Shown here: in pieces, positions 51,611 through 61,789 of the stretch
Numbering within the stretch: the first letter of the stretch is position 1
How the letters are laid out: each line of letters starts with the position of its first letter
NCBI RefSeq assembly: GCF_002104455.1
Contig: NZ_NBOC01000003.1
Coordinates: 186,001 to 250,000, forward strand
Source of the DNA: Colwellia chukchiensis
Lineage (GTDB): Bacteria; Pseudomonadota; Gammaproteobacteria; Enterobacterales; Alteromonadaceae
Direction of reading: 5' to 3'
Length of the DNA stretch: 64,000 bases
Notes under the pieces: model-generated
What the model was told of the DNA's origin: nothing
Database searches by the model: none
The model's input: the letters and a program-made list of their open reading frames with translations, nothing else
Translations under genes and position numbers: made by a program

Positions 51611-52124
51611 TGCGATTGTCCTTGTTATTGCGCATTTTCCATTGCGCTAAAAATGCTAACCAATGCTCTACAGAGTACTCTAAATTGTCCAGTAATTCTG
51701 CGGTATCTTTTGATAATAATAACTGCCCGCTATTTGTCGAAACATACATATGAGGGTAACCTAGCACCGGCGGCAACGACGCCATAAAGGCCTGATTATC
51801 ATTGCTGTCACTGACATTAATTTTTAGCAGTACATAATTATCATGCAAAGCTTGGTAAACCTTGGGGTGCTTTTCGAGAAAGGCATCCATTTTATGACAC
51901 CAAGTACACCAATTACCGCCTATTTCAATTAAGACATTACGCTGCGTTTGCTGGGCTAACGCTATCGCAGCTTGCGCATCTTTAAAGGGGTCGCGTGTGT
52001 CGTCATATACTTGGCTGTAAGCTGGTAGCCTATGTTGTAACGTTGGTGCTAATGACTGAGCGTTGGCCGTGTTAAGCAGTAATAAATTGAGCAACAATAA
52101 AAAACTAAACCGCTGAGATTGCAT
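51588..52124 (-). CDS. Secreted thioredoxin-fold protein
   Basis: A 178-residue protein with a signal peptide (FSFLLLLNLLLLNTANA) and a thioredoxin-like domain with active site GNWCTWCHKM (CxxC near residues 74-77), plus the cis-Pro segment PPVLGYPHMYV. It is a periplasmic disulfide reductase or folding factor of the Thioredoxin_7/DUF255-like type. It is first in the operon with the subunit 3 and GMC genes and may serve their maturation; that is inference. Confidence 0.85.
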   Translation of the reverse strand: MQSQRFSFLLLLNLLLLNTANAQSLAPTLQHRLPAYSQVYDDTRDPFKDAQAAIALAQQTQRNVLIEIGGNWCTWCHKMDAFLEKHPKVYQALHDNYVLLKINVSDSNDNQAFMASLPPVLGYPHMYVSTNSGQLLLSKDTAELLDNLEYSVEHWLAFLAQWKMRNNKDNRNDFSAKH

Positions 52125-52291
52125 AAATTTTCTCTATATTGCTAACATTTTTGGTTAGCGAGTAATAATGATTAAGTACAATGACCTTAGAATAATTAAC
52201 TATATTTCAAATTACTTGCTTGGTCATTATGTCAAATTGACAGATGAAGCATTATAATGCGCAACATTAAATCATTTATAGGAATTTCACC

Positions 52292-53005
52292 ATGCGTCCA
52301 AGCGGCAGAACTTTAGGGCAAATTCGCCCTGTAACCATCACTCGTCAATACACAGCACATGCAGAAGGCTCAGTACTTATTGAGTTTGGTGAAACTAAAG
52401 TAATTTGCACCGCTAGCGTTGAATTAGGTGTACCGCGCTTTTTAAAAGGACAAGGCAAAGGTTGGATCACGGCCGAATACGGCATGTTACCACGTTCAAC
52501 TCATACCCGTATGCGCCGCGAAGCTGCAAGCGGTAAACAAAGCGGTCGCACCTTAGAAATTTCTCGCTTAATCGCTCGTTCATTGCGCGCAGCCGTTGAT
52601 TTAAACGCCCTCGGCGAAAACACCATTACCCTCGACTGTGATGTTATTCAAGCCGATGGCGGCACGCGCACCGCGTCAATTACTGGCGCTTGTGTTGCAC
52701 TAGTTGACGCGTTAAACCAAATGCGCGCTAAAGGTATTATTACCACTAACCCGCTTAAGCACATGATAGCCGCGGTTTCCGTGGGCATGTACCAAGGTGA
52801 AGCGGTTGCGGATTTAGATTATCCGGAAGACTCTGCCGCCGATACCGATATGAACGTGGTGATGACTGAAACCGGTAAATTAATCGAAGTACAAGGCACA
52901 GCAGAAGAAGAGCCGTTTAGCTTTGACGAAATGCAAGCCATGCTAGTGTTGGCAAAAAACAGCATTAACGAACTATTTGATATTCAAAAAACCGCTTTAA
53001 GTTAA
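52292..53005 (+). CDS. rph: Ribonuclease PH
   Basis: A 237-residue phosphorolytic exoribonuclease that trims the 3' ends of tRNAs and other RNAs. It has the signature start [21 protein letters not shown], the active-site segment [17 protein letters not shown], and [19 protein letters not shown]. Length equals the family. The start has an AGGA ribosome-binding site. It is divergent from the thioredoxin-like gene and 17 bases before pyrE, the usual rph-pyrE pair. Confidence 0.98.
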   Translation: MRPSGRTLGQIRPVTITRQYTAHAEGSVLIEFGETKVICTASVELGVPRFLKGQGKGWITAEYGMLPRSTHTRMRREAASGKQSGRTLEISRLIARSLRAAVDLNALGENTITLDCDVIQADGGTRTASITGACVALVDALNQMRAKGIITTNPLKHMIAAVSVGMYQGEAVADLDYPEDSAADTDMNVVMTETGKLIEVQGTAEEEPFSFDEMQAMLVLAKNSINELFDIQKTALS

Positions 53006-53022
53006 GCCTGTAGGAACTGATC

Positions 53023-53664
53023 ATGAAAGATTATCAACGCGAATTTATTGAGTTTGCCTTAGCAAAACAAGTGTTACGATTTGGCGAGTTTACCTTAAAG
53101 TCTGGCCGTACTAGCCCTTATTTTTTCAATGCCGGTTTGTTTAATACCGGTGGCGATTTAGCTCGCCTTGGACGCTTTTATGCCGCCGCATTACAAGACT
53201 CAAAAATCGACTATAACTTATTATTTGGTCCTGCTTATAAAGGTATTCCTATTGCCACTACAACCGCAGTAGCGCTTGCCGACAGCTATAACATTGACAT
53301 GCCGTACTGTTTTAATCGTAAAGAAGCGAAAAAGCACGGTGAAGGTGGTAATTTAGTTGGCTCTGCCCTTAAAGGTAAAGTTATGCTTGTCGATGATGTC
53401 ATCACTGCAGGCACCGCGATTCGAGAATCAATGGAAATCATTCAAGCCCATGGCGCGGAATTATCTGGGGTATTAATTGCCCTCGACCGACAAGAAAAAG
53501 GTCGAGCTGAACTTTCTGCCATTCAAGAAGTTGAGCGTGACTTTAATACTCAGGTGATATCGATTGTCACCTTAGCTGATTTAATTAGCTACCTTGAAGA
53601 AAAGCCAGCGATGGCGGATAGCTTAGCAAGCATTAAAAAGTATCGCCAAGACTATGGTATTTAA
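53023..53664 (+). CDS. pyrE: Orotate phosphoribosyltransferase
   Basis: A 213-residue type I phosphoribosyltransferase that makes OMP from orotate and PRPP in pyrimidine synthesis. Conserved parts: [43 protein letters not shown] and the PRPP motif [16 protein letters not shown]. It is cotranscribed with rph and ends in a strong terminator. No leader attenuator between rph and pyrE is evident; the 17-base gap is too short for the E. coli-type one. Confidence 0.98.
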   Translation: MKDYQREFIEFALAKQVLRFGEFTLKSGRTSPYFFNAGLFNTGGDLARLGRFYAAALQDSKIDYNLLFGPAYKGIPIATTTAVALADSYNIDMPYCFNRKEAKKHGEGGNLVGSALKGKVMLVDDVITAGTAIRESMEIIQAHGAELSGVLIALDRQEKGRAELSAIQEVERDFNTQVISIVTLADLISYLEEKPAMADSLASIKKYRQDYGI

Positions 53665-53700
53665 TGTCTTTATTCATCAATTCGCCATGCGAAAATAAGC

Positions 53701-53727
53701 AAAAAGCCTGCACATTGCAGGCTTTTT
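53701..53727 (+). terminator. Terminator after pyrE
   Basis: AAAAAGCCTGCA (53701-53712) pairs perfectly with TGCAGGCTTTTT (53716-53727) around a 3-base loop. Being symmetric, with A-run and T-run, it probably also terminates the convergent gene at 53753. Confidence 0.92.
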
Positions 53728-53752
53728 GTTAATTCAACGGGCCATTGTACAG

Positions 53753-54700
53753 TTAAGCCATAATTTTAAATTGATAATTTAACGGTTTTTCATAGGCTTG
53801 ATTGATATTGGCATAAAACTGTTCAATGCGGCTTGCTCTAGCATCTATCGCCTGTGGTCGACGCGCTAGTACCTGCTCTTGTGCCGATAATGTTTGTTCA
53901 ACCAAGGTGTCAAAAGCGACACTTTGCGCTTGGCTTTCTGTTTGCTGTTGGGCAAAAACATCATTAGGCTTTATCAAGCCAACAAAGTCAGCTTTCGCAT
54001 AGGGGTCGTCTAAGGTTTCAATTGACAACTCAGACTGAGCTTGCGCAATAAGTTTCGCTGCTGATGCCGCAATGCGCGTATCTTGAATCGACGGATTAGC
54101 AGGAGCCAATGCCGCGGCATGAATTTTCTGCATTTTGGCGATAGTGGCCTTAGGATCGCCATCAACTGGCGCTAAATCAACCGACACTTCACCAGAAACT
54201 GCATATTTATTGCCATCTGGGCCAAGGGTAAAGGTATAGCTAGGTGCGCCCGTATGTGCGCCACCTACCGCGGCATGCGCCAATTCATGTGAACGAACTT
54301 CTTGATCGCGCCGTTTTAAGCTTTTTAGCTCTTGTTGCTCAACAAAAATTTGCTGTTCTGTTTTATCCGCTTGTTCTTTATCTTGCTCGCTGTCATTAGC
54401 ACGATTATTTTGTGCTGAATCTTGCTCGTTTTGCTGGTTACCGTCGCTATCTTCGCCAATCACATCTTGGGCAAGCTCGGCTTGCTTACGCAAACTGGCA
54501 AAATCTAACGATTGATTATGTTGAGCAGGTGTGCGCGCTCGTTCTTTGTCTGACGCCACACCTTTTTCCGCCGCAGCCGGCAGTAATGGCTCTGTTTTGC
54601 TGATAACTTCTCGTTGTTGATTTTCACGACGCAAGCTATCTGTCTGTAGATTAACAGCCGTTGGTATTGGCAGTAGCGAGCTTTGCGGCGTAATATTCAT
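53753..54700 (-). CDS. SprA-like putative metalloprotease (CJM1_0395 family)
   Basis: A 315-residue protein. The N-terminal 120 residues are charged, Gln-rich and probably disordered. The conserved domain (about 120-230) has the HELAHAAVGGAHTGAPSYTF motif with a zincin-like HExxH, then SGEVSVDLAPVDGDPKATIAKM. Proteins of this family have unknown substrates and are often encoded near motility or surface genes. It lies 5 bases after the small gene at 54706, so the two form a unit. It is convergent with pyrE. Confidence 0.85.
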   Translation of the reverse strand: MNITPQSSLLPIPTAVNLQTDSLRRENQQREVISKTEPLLPAAAEKGVASDKERARTPAQHNQSLDFASLRKQAELAQDVIGEDSDGNQQNEQDSAQNNRANDSEQDKEQADKTEQQIFVEQQELKSLKRRDQEVRSHELAHAAVGGAHTGAPSYTFTLGPDGNKYAVSGEVSVDLAPVDGDPKATIAKMQKIHAAALAPANPSIQDTRIAASAAKLIAQAQSELSIETLDDPYAKADFVGLIKPNDVFAQQQTESQAQSVAFDTLVEQTLSAQEQVLARRPQAIDARASRIEQFYANINQAYEKPLNYQFKIMA

Positions 54701-54705
54701 CGACT

Positions 54706-54996
54706 TTAAACACGCACATCAATTAAGGTGCCAAGGTTTTCATCCGCAGACTCAACCACCTTGGCTGACGCTTTGGCTTGAAATTCAGCAACGCGTAAAT
54801 CCACCACCGACTGACTCAGGCTAACAGACTCGTTATCAGCTTGGTTACTGTTTATGCTAATATTTTCTTGTGTATTAGCCGCCACTTCAGGCCTAGTGCT
54901 TACACTCGTTGCGATATTTTCAGCCGCTTTGCTAGCGTCTGCACTCGCTTTTTGAAAGCCCTGTACGCCGACGTTAAAGGCTGATTGAATTTCCAT
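54706..54996 (-). CDS. Small flagellar rod-like protein
   Basis: A 96-residue protein whose C-terminus (SVVDLRVAEFQAKASAKVVESADENLGTLIDVRV) resembles the C-terminal helix of flagellar rod/hook proteins (FlgB/FlgC/FlgE), while the N-terminus (FNVGVQGFQKASADASKAAENIA) resembles their N-terminal helix. It could be a shortened relative. It is cotranscribed with the SprA-like gene. No flagellar genes are nearby in the window, so the role is uncertain. Confidence 0.7.
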   Translation of the reverse strand: MEIQSAFNVGVQGFQKASADASKAAENIATSVSTRPEVAANTQENISINSNQADNESVSLSQSVVDLRVAEFQAKASAKVVESADENLGTLIDVRV

Positions 54997-55082
54997 CGTC
55001 TGCTCCTAAATATATTTTTAAACCATAATATATTTCTTAAAACCCTGTGTTCAATTATCAACCAAATTAGCGAAAAAGTAAA

Positions 55083-55874
55083 CTAAGATGCAGTTCCAAA
55101 CTGCTTGGCTATCCAGTCTTCTAGCACAGTTAAAAACTCTTGCTGGTGAGAAATAAATGGTGCGTGCGACGCCTGCTTAAATAAGTAACTTTGGCTTTGC
55201 GGGGCTAAGGCGGTGATCAAAGGGATCACTTGCTTAGGCACTAAGCTGTCTTGCTGACCATAAAGTCTTAAGAAAGGCCGTTGAATAGTAGACAGTTGCT
55301 CAGACAACTGGGCAGTGGCGAGTATTTGTAATGCAGCGTCTAGTACTTGCCGTTGAGGCTGTTGGCGCTGCATTACCAAGTCTCGAATACATTTAACATC
55401 TTGACGAATACTCGGGCTGCCTAATGCTTGAATTTTTAGAAAATTACTGATGGTCTTCTCGGTATCTTCGGCCAGTTGCTGATGAAACATTGCTAGCACG
55501 TCGGCTTTAATGCCCGGCCAATTATCACGCGCCATAAATTGTGGCGAGCTCGCCACAGTCACTAAGCCCAGCACCTGCTCAGGTTGTGTAATGGCAATTT
55601 GACTCGCCACTAGACCGCCTAACGACCAGCCAACATAAAGTGCAGGCTTTGCCACCGCTTTCGTGACCTGCTGTGCGAGCTCAGCCAGTGTGTAGGCTTG
55701 TATTGAATAGGCATGATTATCACCAAAGCCCGGTAAATCAACGGTGATCACTTGAAACTTATCGACTAGCTGCAACAAACATGGTTGCCACACTGCAGAA
55801 TTAAGTCCCCAACCATGAATAAATACGATAGCTAAACCTTGACCTTGGCTCGCTATTTTTAATCTTTCTGCCAT
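55083..55874 (-). CDS. bioH: Pimeloyl-ACP methyl ester carboxylesterase BioH
   Basis: A 263-residue alpha/beta hydrolase. It has the oxyanion segment FIHGWGLNSAVWQ, nucleophile Ser in GWSLGG near 82, Asp in YGQQDSLVP near 205, and His in ASHAPF near 238. BioH demethylates pimeloyl-ACP methyl ester to end the pimelate phase of biotin synthesis. It is divergent from comF (gap 54 bases), the conserved gammaproteobacterial arrangement, which supports this choice over a generic hydrolase. Confidence 0.93.
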   Translation of the reverse strand: MAERLKIASQGQGLAIVFIHGWGLNSAVWQPCLLQLVDKFQVITVDLPGFGDNHAYSIQAYTLAELAQQVTKAVAKPALYVGWSLGGLVASQIAITQPEQVLGLVTVASSPQFMARDNWPGIKADVLAMFHQQLAEDTEKTISNFLKIQALGSPSIRQDVKCIRDLVMQRQQPQRQVLDAALQILATAQLSEQLSTIQRPFLRLYGQQDSLVPKQVIPLITALAPQSQSYLFKQASHAPFISHQQEFLTVLEDWIAKQFGTAS

Positions 55875-55928
55875 GCTTAATATGCTCTGAAACGGATGAG
55901 CGGCTAGTTTAACGAAAGGATGCTATAA

Positions 55929-56690
55929 ATGGAATTTGCCAGTAGCTTTATCACCACAAGCGCTGCCAAGCTGCAACATGGGCTGTGGTTAGCGCTTAAT
56001 TATTGCAAACTGAAAGTGAGCTGTTGTATTTTGTGTACTAATCGCTGTCAAGTACAGCCCTTGCTTTGTCAATATTGTCAGGCTGACCTTGCCTATTTTA
56101 AACACCCTGTTGTTCCTTATAACTTGCTGTCTTGGCCAGCGGTCGCCCAACTTATCAAACAGCCTCATTTTGATCAGCTCATTGCGATCGCACCTTATGT
56201 CTGGCCGTTTAAGCAATGGATCAGCTTATTAAAGTATCAGCATCAAACCGAATTAGCTGGCTTGCTAAGCCATTTGTTAGTTAAACACTGGCAAGACTAC
56301 CTGAAACACGATAACCCCCTAATAAACAGCCATAATTCGCTTGTATTATCCGTGCCTTTGCATATTCGAAAATGGCAAGTTCGGGGCTTTAATCAAGCGC
56401 ATTTAATTGCCAAACAGTTTGCCAAGGCCAGCAATTATCGCTATCAGCATGACGTTATTATCCGTGCAAAATACACTGAAAACCAGGTTGGAAAATCGGG
56501 TGTGGCGCGCCGCAAAAACTTAAAAAATGCCTTTGAACTTAATTTAACGCCTACCCCGCCGCCACATGTCATTCTCATTGATGATGTGGTTACCACAGGC
56601 ACCACCGCCAATGAAATTTGCCAGCTACTAAAGAAACACGGTGTGCAAACTGTAACTTTACTGTGTATTTCGTTAGCGCTACCACACTAG
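55929..56690 (+). CDS. comF: ComF family protein (GntX-like)
   Basis: A 253-residue protein. The N-terminal zinc finger (CCILCTNRCQVQPLLCQYCQ) precedes a phosphoribosyltransferase domain with the PRPP motif VILIDDVVTTGTTANE near 215 and VRGFNQAHLIAK. ComF proteins are needed for DNA uptake in competent bacteria and for growth on DNA; in other species the gene is called gntX. It is divergent from bioH. A peptidase gene is inserted between it and nfuA compared with the usual order. Confidence 0.92.
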   Translation: MEFASSFITTSAAKLQHGLWLALNYCKLKVSCCILCTNRCQVQPLLCQYCQADLAYFKHPVVPYNLLSWPAVAQLIKQPHFDQLIAIAPYVWPFKQWISLLKYQHQTELAGLLSHLLVKHWQDYLKHDNPLINSHNSLVLSVPLHIRKWQVRGFNQAHLIAKQFAKASNYRYQHDVIIRAKYTENQVGKSGVARRKNLKNAFELNLTPTPPPHVILIDDVVTTGTTANEICQLLKKHGVQTVTLLCISLALPH

Positions 56691-56706
56691 CTAACTTGCA
56701 TTAATA

Positions 56707-59256
56707 CTAGCGACCAGCGGCGCTAAAGGCTTTGGCAAAAAATAAACTATTGGCGATGACTTTCATGCTCCCTAAAAAATAACCCCGAAACGCTAAATTA
56801 TCCGTACTGGCAATCACTCGGCCTTTACCAACATTGTGCGCCACTAGCGTTGGGTTATGCGCCAAGCGATTAACTAAATTTTGATCGCTATAACCACTCA
56901 ATAATGGTGCTTTTGCGTAAGATGCCACAGTAATAAAGGGAACATTAGTTTGCTCCATGATCACTGTGCTATTGCGAAATACCGGCAATGGTTGCTGAGC
57001 AAAGCCGTAAGTCAACGGGTGCGTGTGATCTAAATTAGCTTGAAAAATAGCACCAGCAATACGTTTTCTGCCCGCTAATTGCTCTTTATCACCATAGTTG
57101 AGATTTTCCGTGTCAAATAATTGATCGATATGGGCTTTGTTAACAAAATCGACATTTAATAATTCTTGCTCAGACAGCCAACGCGCGGCACGTTTTTGCG
57201 AAAATAAAACACCGCCGTTTTGGAGCCAAGTTTTTAGTTGTGCAAATGCCTTTTTGCTTAAGCTGCTATAATTGCCGTCCACCATAATAACGTGGCTATA
57301 GGCTGCTAAGTCAATGCCCGCTAAGCGTGGCATTTCTACCACAGAAACCGGTATTTCCAATAAGTTATCTAAATAGTAAAGCATTTCCCCTGCTTCATAT
57401 TGCGACACGCCTTTGCCCCCCACCAGTAGCACTTTAGGTAAACTAATGGTTTGCGATGAACGGCTACCAATATCAATACCTGTTGGCGTTAAACCTGTTG
57501 TTAACGCGTGTAACGGAATTTGGCTGTCCAGTGCAAGTTGGCTTAAAACCTCCCGCCAATTTTCTAGCGTTTGCGTACCAGCGGCAACGACAATACTACC
57601 CGGATTAAAGGTTTCGATTTGACCATTAATCTCGGCTGAAAATACTTTGGTAGCAACTTTAGCGGCGATCTTGGCTTTTGTAAGCTTATACAGCAACTTA
57701 GGCGCTAGAAAATCATGCCAATGAAAAACATAAGCATAGGCGTTATTGTCAACCGCTGCGTTGCTTTTTGCTTGTGCTTGCCAAGCCTGTTTGGCCGTTT
57801 TTAATCCCCATGTTCGCCCAACTTGCGCAAACTTAATATTCATGGCTAAAGGTAAAGTCCAGCCAGAAACATCATAAAACGTATTATCAGCAAAGCTTTT
57901 TTGCTGATTAAACAACGCCTTGATCAATCGATATTGGCGCTGTGCTAAAGGAATATAATAACTCTGTTGGGCAGGAAAAACCTTGTCATGAAGCTTATAG
58001 TCCTGTGTCAGTGGATAGACCTTGATTTGATGCTGGCTGAGCTTATGCAAAAATGCCTGCATGCGGTAGTGGTCTAGACTTTCACTGACGATATAGCCTT
58101 TAAAGTTTTCATCGCTCGCTTGCTGTAAAGCCTGTTGATAAAATCGTTGACGATAAGTTTTAAATTTTGTTTGGTTTTGCCATGTGCCTTCAATGGTCGA
58201 CAATGACGTTAACACTTGATTTTGAATGCCGTATTCAAAGGTTAATAATCCATTAACCGTCTGCTGCTGAAAACCGCGACTGCTAGCTTGTTCAAATAAC
58301 ACACCAACACCACCGTTAATATCGGGGTAAGTAGAGCCTTTGCCATAATAAAAATCATCGAAGCTTTCTTCGCTATAATACAAGCGCTGTTTTGCATCTA
58401 GCGCCTTGGCATGATAACTCGCCAATAAATGAGTTAATTCCGTGTTTTTCGCTGGTGTTAACGGATGGGTGCGGGTAGGAATACCGGGCTGAAAAAAATA
58501 GCTGCTATTAGCGCCCATTTCATGGAAGTCCCCTAGCACATTGGGCTGATATTGATGGAAAAATGCTAAACGGTTTTGGCTTTCTTGTTGCGATAGCAGT
58601 AGCCAATCTCGGTTCAAGTCAAAACCAAAGTGATTGGTTCGCCCAGTACGCCAAGGCTGATGATGCTCAATGTGGTTTGGATCAGGGTTGGCAGTCACAC
58701 CACGATGAGTATCAACCCAATTAACAAACCTGTCCATGCCATCTGGGTTAACGCTAGGCTCGATAACAATTATGGTGTCCGCAAGCATTTGTTTAACCTT
58801 GGCATCTTCTGCTGCCGCTAAATGATACGCCACAACCATAGCCGCATTGGTACCGCTAATTTCATCACCATGAACACTGTAACCTAACCATACCACCACA
58901 GGGTCATTAGCTGAGGCGTCGAGATCACCACGACGGGCTAAGATCTGCTCAAGATTATTCAAGTTTTCAGGACTAGAAATGGTCAGTAACACCTGTGCGC
59001 GAAACTCAACCGTGCGTCCCATTTCAGTCATCTTAATCCGCGGTGACGCAGTCGCAAGTTCGCGCAGATACGCTAACACTTGATCGTAACGAGGATGACG
59101 CTCACCAATACCGTAACCTAAACTCGCCTCAGGCTTGGGAATGCTTTCGCTATAAGCGGCACCATCAGGCAAGTAAGTACTTACATTAGCGCTCGCTGCA
59201 GTAAATGAAATACTCACTAACAATAAAAGCGCCAAACGAACTAACGATAACAACAT
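56707..59256 (-). CDS. M14 family zinc carboxypeptidase, secreted
   Basis: An 849-residue protein with a signal peptide (ends TAASA). The M14 domain has zinc ligands His129 and Glu132 in SVHGDE, PSVNPDG near 171, and a third-ligand segment DFHEMG near 244. A large C-terminal region (from about 600) looks like a glutamine-amidotransferase-like fold (VILPKVLLVGGKG-type opening LPKVLLVGGKGVSQ). It probably degrades peptides in the periplasm or outside. It is inserted between comF and nfuA, on the opposite strand. Confidence 0.85.
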   Translation of the reverse strand: MLLSLVRLALLLLVSISFTAASANVSTYLPDGAAYSESIPKPEASLGYGIGERHPRYDQVLAYLRELATASPRIKMTEMGRTVEFRAQVLLTISSPENLNNLEQILARRGDLDASANDPVVVWLGYSVHGDEISGTNAAMVVAYHLAAAEDAKVKQMLADTIIVIEPSVNPDGMDRFVNWVDTHRGVTANPDPNHIEHHQPWRTGRTNHFGFDLNRDWLLLSQQESQNRLAFFHQYQPNVLGDFHEMGANSSYFFQPGIPTRTHPLTPAKNTELTHLLASYHAKALDAKQRLYYSEESFDDFYYGKGSTYPDINGGVGVLFEQASSRGFQQQTVNGLLTFEYGIQNQVLTSLSTIEGTWQNQTKFKTYRQRFYQQALQQASDENFKGYIVSESLDHYRMQAFLHKLSQHQIKVYPLTQDYKLHDKVFPAQQSYYIPLAQRQYRLIKALFNQQKSFADNTFYDVSGWTLPLAMNIKFAQVGRTWGLKTAKQAWQAQAKSNAAVDNNAYAYVFHWHDFLAPKLLYKLTKAKIAAKVATKVFSAEINGQIETFNPGSIVVAAGTQTLENWREVLSQLALDSQIPLHALTTGLTPTGIDIGSRSSQTISLPKVLLVGGKGVSQYEAGEMLYYLDNLLEIPVSVVEMPRLAGIDLAAYSHVIMVDGNYSSLSKKAFAQLKTWLQNGGVLFSQKRAARWLSEQELLNVDFVNKAHIDQLFDTENLNYGDKEQLAGRKRIAGAIFQANLDHTHPLTYGFAQQPLPVFRNSTVIMEQTNVPFITVASYAKAPLLSGYSDQNLVNRLAHNPTLVAHNVGKGRVIASTDNLAFRGYFLGSMKVIANSLFFAKAFSAAGR

Positions 59257-59485
59257 AAAGGCTTCCTTAATTTAATAACGGCTTAAAATAACAAATTAAT
59301 ACTAACTCGCCTAGCAATCTGCGCTGATTGGTCATTATTTGTCGTCAATCCGCACGGTACAAGGGCAATTGGCGAATTTATCCAACTAGCACTGGCGTCA
59401 AATGACAGAGCAGAGTAAAATAGCCATACTTGAGTAAATTAGTCGGGTATTGAAATTCAAACCCAGTAGCAAAGAGTAAAATAGT

Positions 59486-60067
59486 ATGAATATTAATATT
59501 TCAGAAACTGCACAAGCACATTTTGTAAAACTACTTTCTCAGCAAGCTGAAGGTACCAGTATCCGCGTGTTTGTTGTTAACCCGGGCACAGCTAGCGCAG
59601 AATGTGGTGTGTCATACTGTCCAGCTGATGCCGTGGAAGCTGACGATATCGAGCTAAAATACGAACATTTTTCTGCCTACATAGATGCCGACAGTAAGCC
59701 ATTTTTAGAAGAGGCTGAAATTGACTTCACCACAGATCAAATGGGCTCGCAGCTAACTTTAAAAGCACCTAATGCAAAACTGCGTAAAGTCGCGGACGAT
59801 GCGCCGTTATTTGATCGCGTAGATTATTTTCTTAAAGCTGAAGTCAACCCACAACTTGCTGGCCATGGCGGTGAATGTACCCTGATGGATATTACCGAAG
59901 ACGGTTATGCGGTATTACAATTTGGCGGTGGCTGTAATGGCTGTGCGCAAATTGATGTTACAGTGAAAGATGGTATTGAACGCCAGTTAATTGAAATCAT
60001 GGGTGATGAAATTAAAGGCGTGCGCGATATGACCGAGCATCAGCGTGGCGAGCACTCTTATTACTAA
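59486..60067 (+). CDS. nfuA: Fe/S biogenesis protein NfuA
   Basis: A 193-residue protein. An N-terminal A-type domain ([20 protein letters not shown]) without its cysteine trio is followed by a C-terminal Nfu domain with Cys150 and Cys153 ([19 protein letters not shown]). It carries a 4Fe-4S cluster at the dimer interface and delivers it to apoproteins, especially under oxidative stress or iron starvation. Length is that of E. coli NfuA. It is followed by a small membrane protein gene 10 bases on. Confidence 0.97.
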   Translation: MNINISETAQAHFVKLLSQQAEGTSIRVFVVNPGTASAECGVSYCPADAVEADDIELKYEHFSAYIDADSKPFLEEAEIDFTTDQMGSQLTLKAPNAKLRKVADDAPLFDRVDYFLKAEVNPQLAGHGGECTLMDITEDGYAVLQFGGGCNGCAQIDVTVKDGIERQLIEIMGDEIKGVRDMTEHQRGEHSYY

Positions 60068-60077
60068 ACATATTTAA

Positions 60078-60314
60078 ATGTCTTTATTAGAAAAGTTAGG
60101 TCAAGATCCACAGCGTAGCATGCGACGCTTTCTTTGTGGACTTGGCCTTTTTATTTTTGGGCTAGGCATGATATTCATTGGTTATTATCACAGCCACCTC
60201 TGGCAGATTATCGGTTTAGCGGTTATCGCCTTGGCAATCCTTATAGCCAGCTTTGGTTACATTGGTTTGTTCGCCAATCGTTTATACCACCTGTTAAATC
60301 GCCACAAACATTAA
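60078..60314 (+). CDS. Small membrane protein downstream of nfuA
   Basis: A 78-residue protein with two hydrophobic segments (FLCGLGLFIFGLGMIFIGYYH, IIGLAVIALAILIASFGYIGLFANRLYHL) and charged ends. I do not recognise a family. It starts 10 bases after nfuA, so it is likely cotranscribed. The reading frame is well supported by the tight spacing and composition. Confidence 0.7.
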   Translation: MSLLEKLGQDPQRSMRRFLCGLGLFIFGLGMIFIGYYHSHLWQIIGLAVIALAILIASFGYIGLFANRLYHLLNRHKH

Positions 60315-60358
60315 CGCCCTTACAGAGACGTATCGCAGCTATCGCACGATAACGGCAC

Positions 60359-61690
60359 TTACATGTTATGGCGATTACCTTGATAGTGTATTGCCAATGT
60401 TAGCCCTCGCGCCAACATAAACACTGAAAACGCCGCCCACAAGCCATGATTACCATAATCTTGCAATAACCACCAAACGGGAAAGAAACAGCCAAAAGTG
60501 GCGATTAACATACTGTTACGCATAATATCAGCCTGCATCAGGCCAACATAGACACCATCGTATAAATAACACCAGCATGCTAGCAAGGGCAATGCTATCA
60601 GCCAAAACAAATGTCGTTGTGCATAACTAACCACGCTGGTGATATCAGAGATCATAACAATAAAGTAATCGCCAAGTAGGTAAAATAACAGGCTATAGCT
60701 CACCGCAAATAAACCAGTCCATAACAAGGCAATATTGACACTGACAAAAATCGCTTGCCGATTATTTTCTCCTTTCGCTTTACCTACCATGACTTCGGCG
60801 GCATTAGCTACACCGTCTAAGCCAAAGGAGATCAACATTAAAAAGTTCATGAGTATCGCATTGGCAGCGATGACATCATCACCAAGGCGCGCACCTTGAA
60901 AGGTCATAAAAATAAAGCAAATTTCTAAACAAAGTGTGCGGATTAAAATATCGCGATTAAGCTTGAAGTAACTCAGCAATGCTGAACGTTCGAACAACTC
61001 AGTCATGAGCTGTTGCGCGGAACTAAACAAGCCAGTAAAGCGTTGCTTATAGTGACGCAATATCATTGTTAAACCGAGCAGCAGGCCACTATATTCTGCG
61101 ATCAAGGTGGCGGCAGCGACACCCTTGACCTGCCAACCAAAGCCAATAACAAACAATAAATCTAGCACTAGGTTAATCAAGTTAGTGGCTATAATTAGCC
61201 ACATCACCACTTTCGCTTGATGATTACCCAGCAGCCAACCTAAGATCACCAAATTGGCCAAAGCCGCAGGTAGGCCCCAAACACGAATTTCGCTGTATTG
61301 ACGCGCGTAAAGCTGCACTTCACTCGAACCACCTGCCAAAGACAGCGCCACATCGATATACAAGCTTTGCAGCACAATAACTGCCAAGCCGATAGCTAAC
61401 GCAACGATTATGCCACGCAATAACACTAAGTTATTTAATTGTTGATTTTGCTGACCAAAAGCTTGTGCTGATAAGCCTGTGGTAGACATGCGTAAAAAAC
61501 CGCACAACCAAGTCACTGCGGTAATAATCATGGCGCCAACAGTACTACCACCAAGATAATAAGCATGCTCAAGGTGACCAATAACTGCGGTATCAATTAA
61601 CCCTAACAAAGGTGCCGTGATATTTGACAATATCATGGGCAATGCCAAAATAAATAACTGCTTATGACGTTCTAAATCATTAAATTTCAA
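60359..61690 (-). CDS. MATE family efflux transporter (DinF-like)
   Basis: A 443-residue protein with about twelve membrane segments and the MATE opening (ILALPMILSNITAPLLGLIDTAVIGHL, GGSTVGAMIITAVTWLCGFLRMSTTGL). The DinF subgroup is indicated by the short loops and the LRMSTTGLSAQAFG pattern. It exports cationic compounds using H+ or Na+ gradients; the substrate is unknown. It is convergent with the nfuA unit and divergent from the deacetylase gene. Confidence 0.92.
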   Translation of the reverse strand: MKFNDLERHKQLFILALPMILSNITAPLLGLIDTAVIGHLEHAYYLGGSTVGAMIITAVTWLCGFLRMSTTGLSAQAFGQQNQQLNNLVLLRGIIVALAIGLAVIVLQSLYIDVALSLAGGSSEVQLYARQYSEIRVWGLPAALANLVILGWLLGNHQAKVVMWLIIATNLINLVLDLLFVIGFGWQVKGVAAATLIAEYSGLLLGLTMILRHYKQRFTGLFSSAQQLMTELFERSALLSYFKLNRDILIRTLCLEICFIFMTFQGARLGDDVIAANAILMNFLMLISFGLDGVANAAEVMVGKAKGENNRQAIFVSVNIALLWTGLFAVSYSLLFYLLGDYFIVMISDITSVVSYAQRHLFWLIALPLLACWCYLYDGVYVGLMQADIMRNSMLIATFGCFFPVWWLLQDYGNHGLWAAFSVFMLARGLTLAIHYQGNRHNM

Positions 61691-61789
61691 AAAAGCCGCC
61701 TTTTATTGGCAAATGAACTGTAAAATTACGCCTAAAAGCGCTATTTTAAGCAGGCGCCCAAACCCTACAAATGTTTTAGGAAGATTACC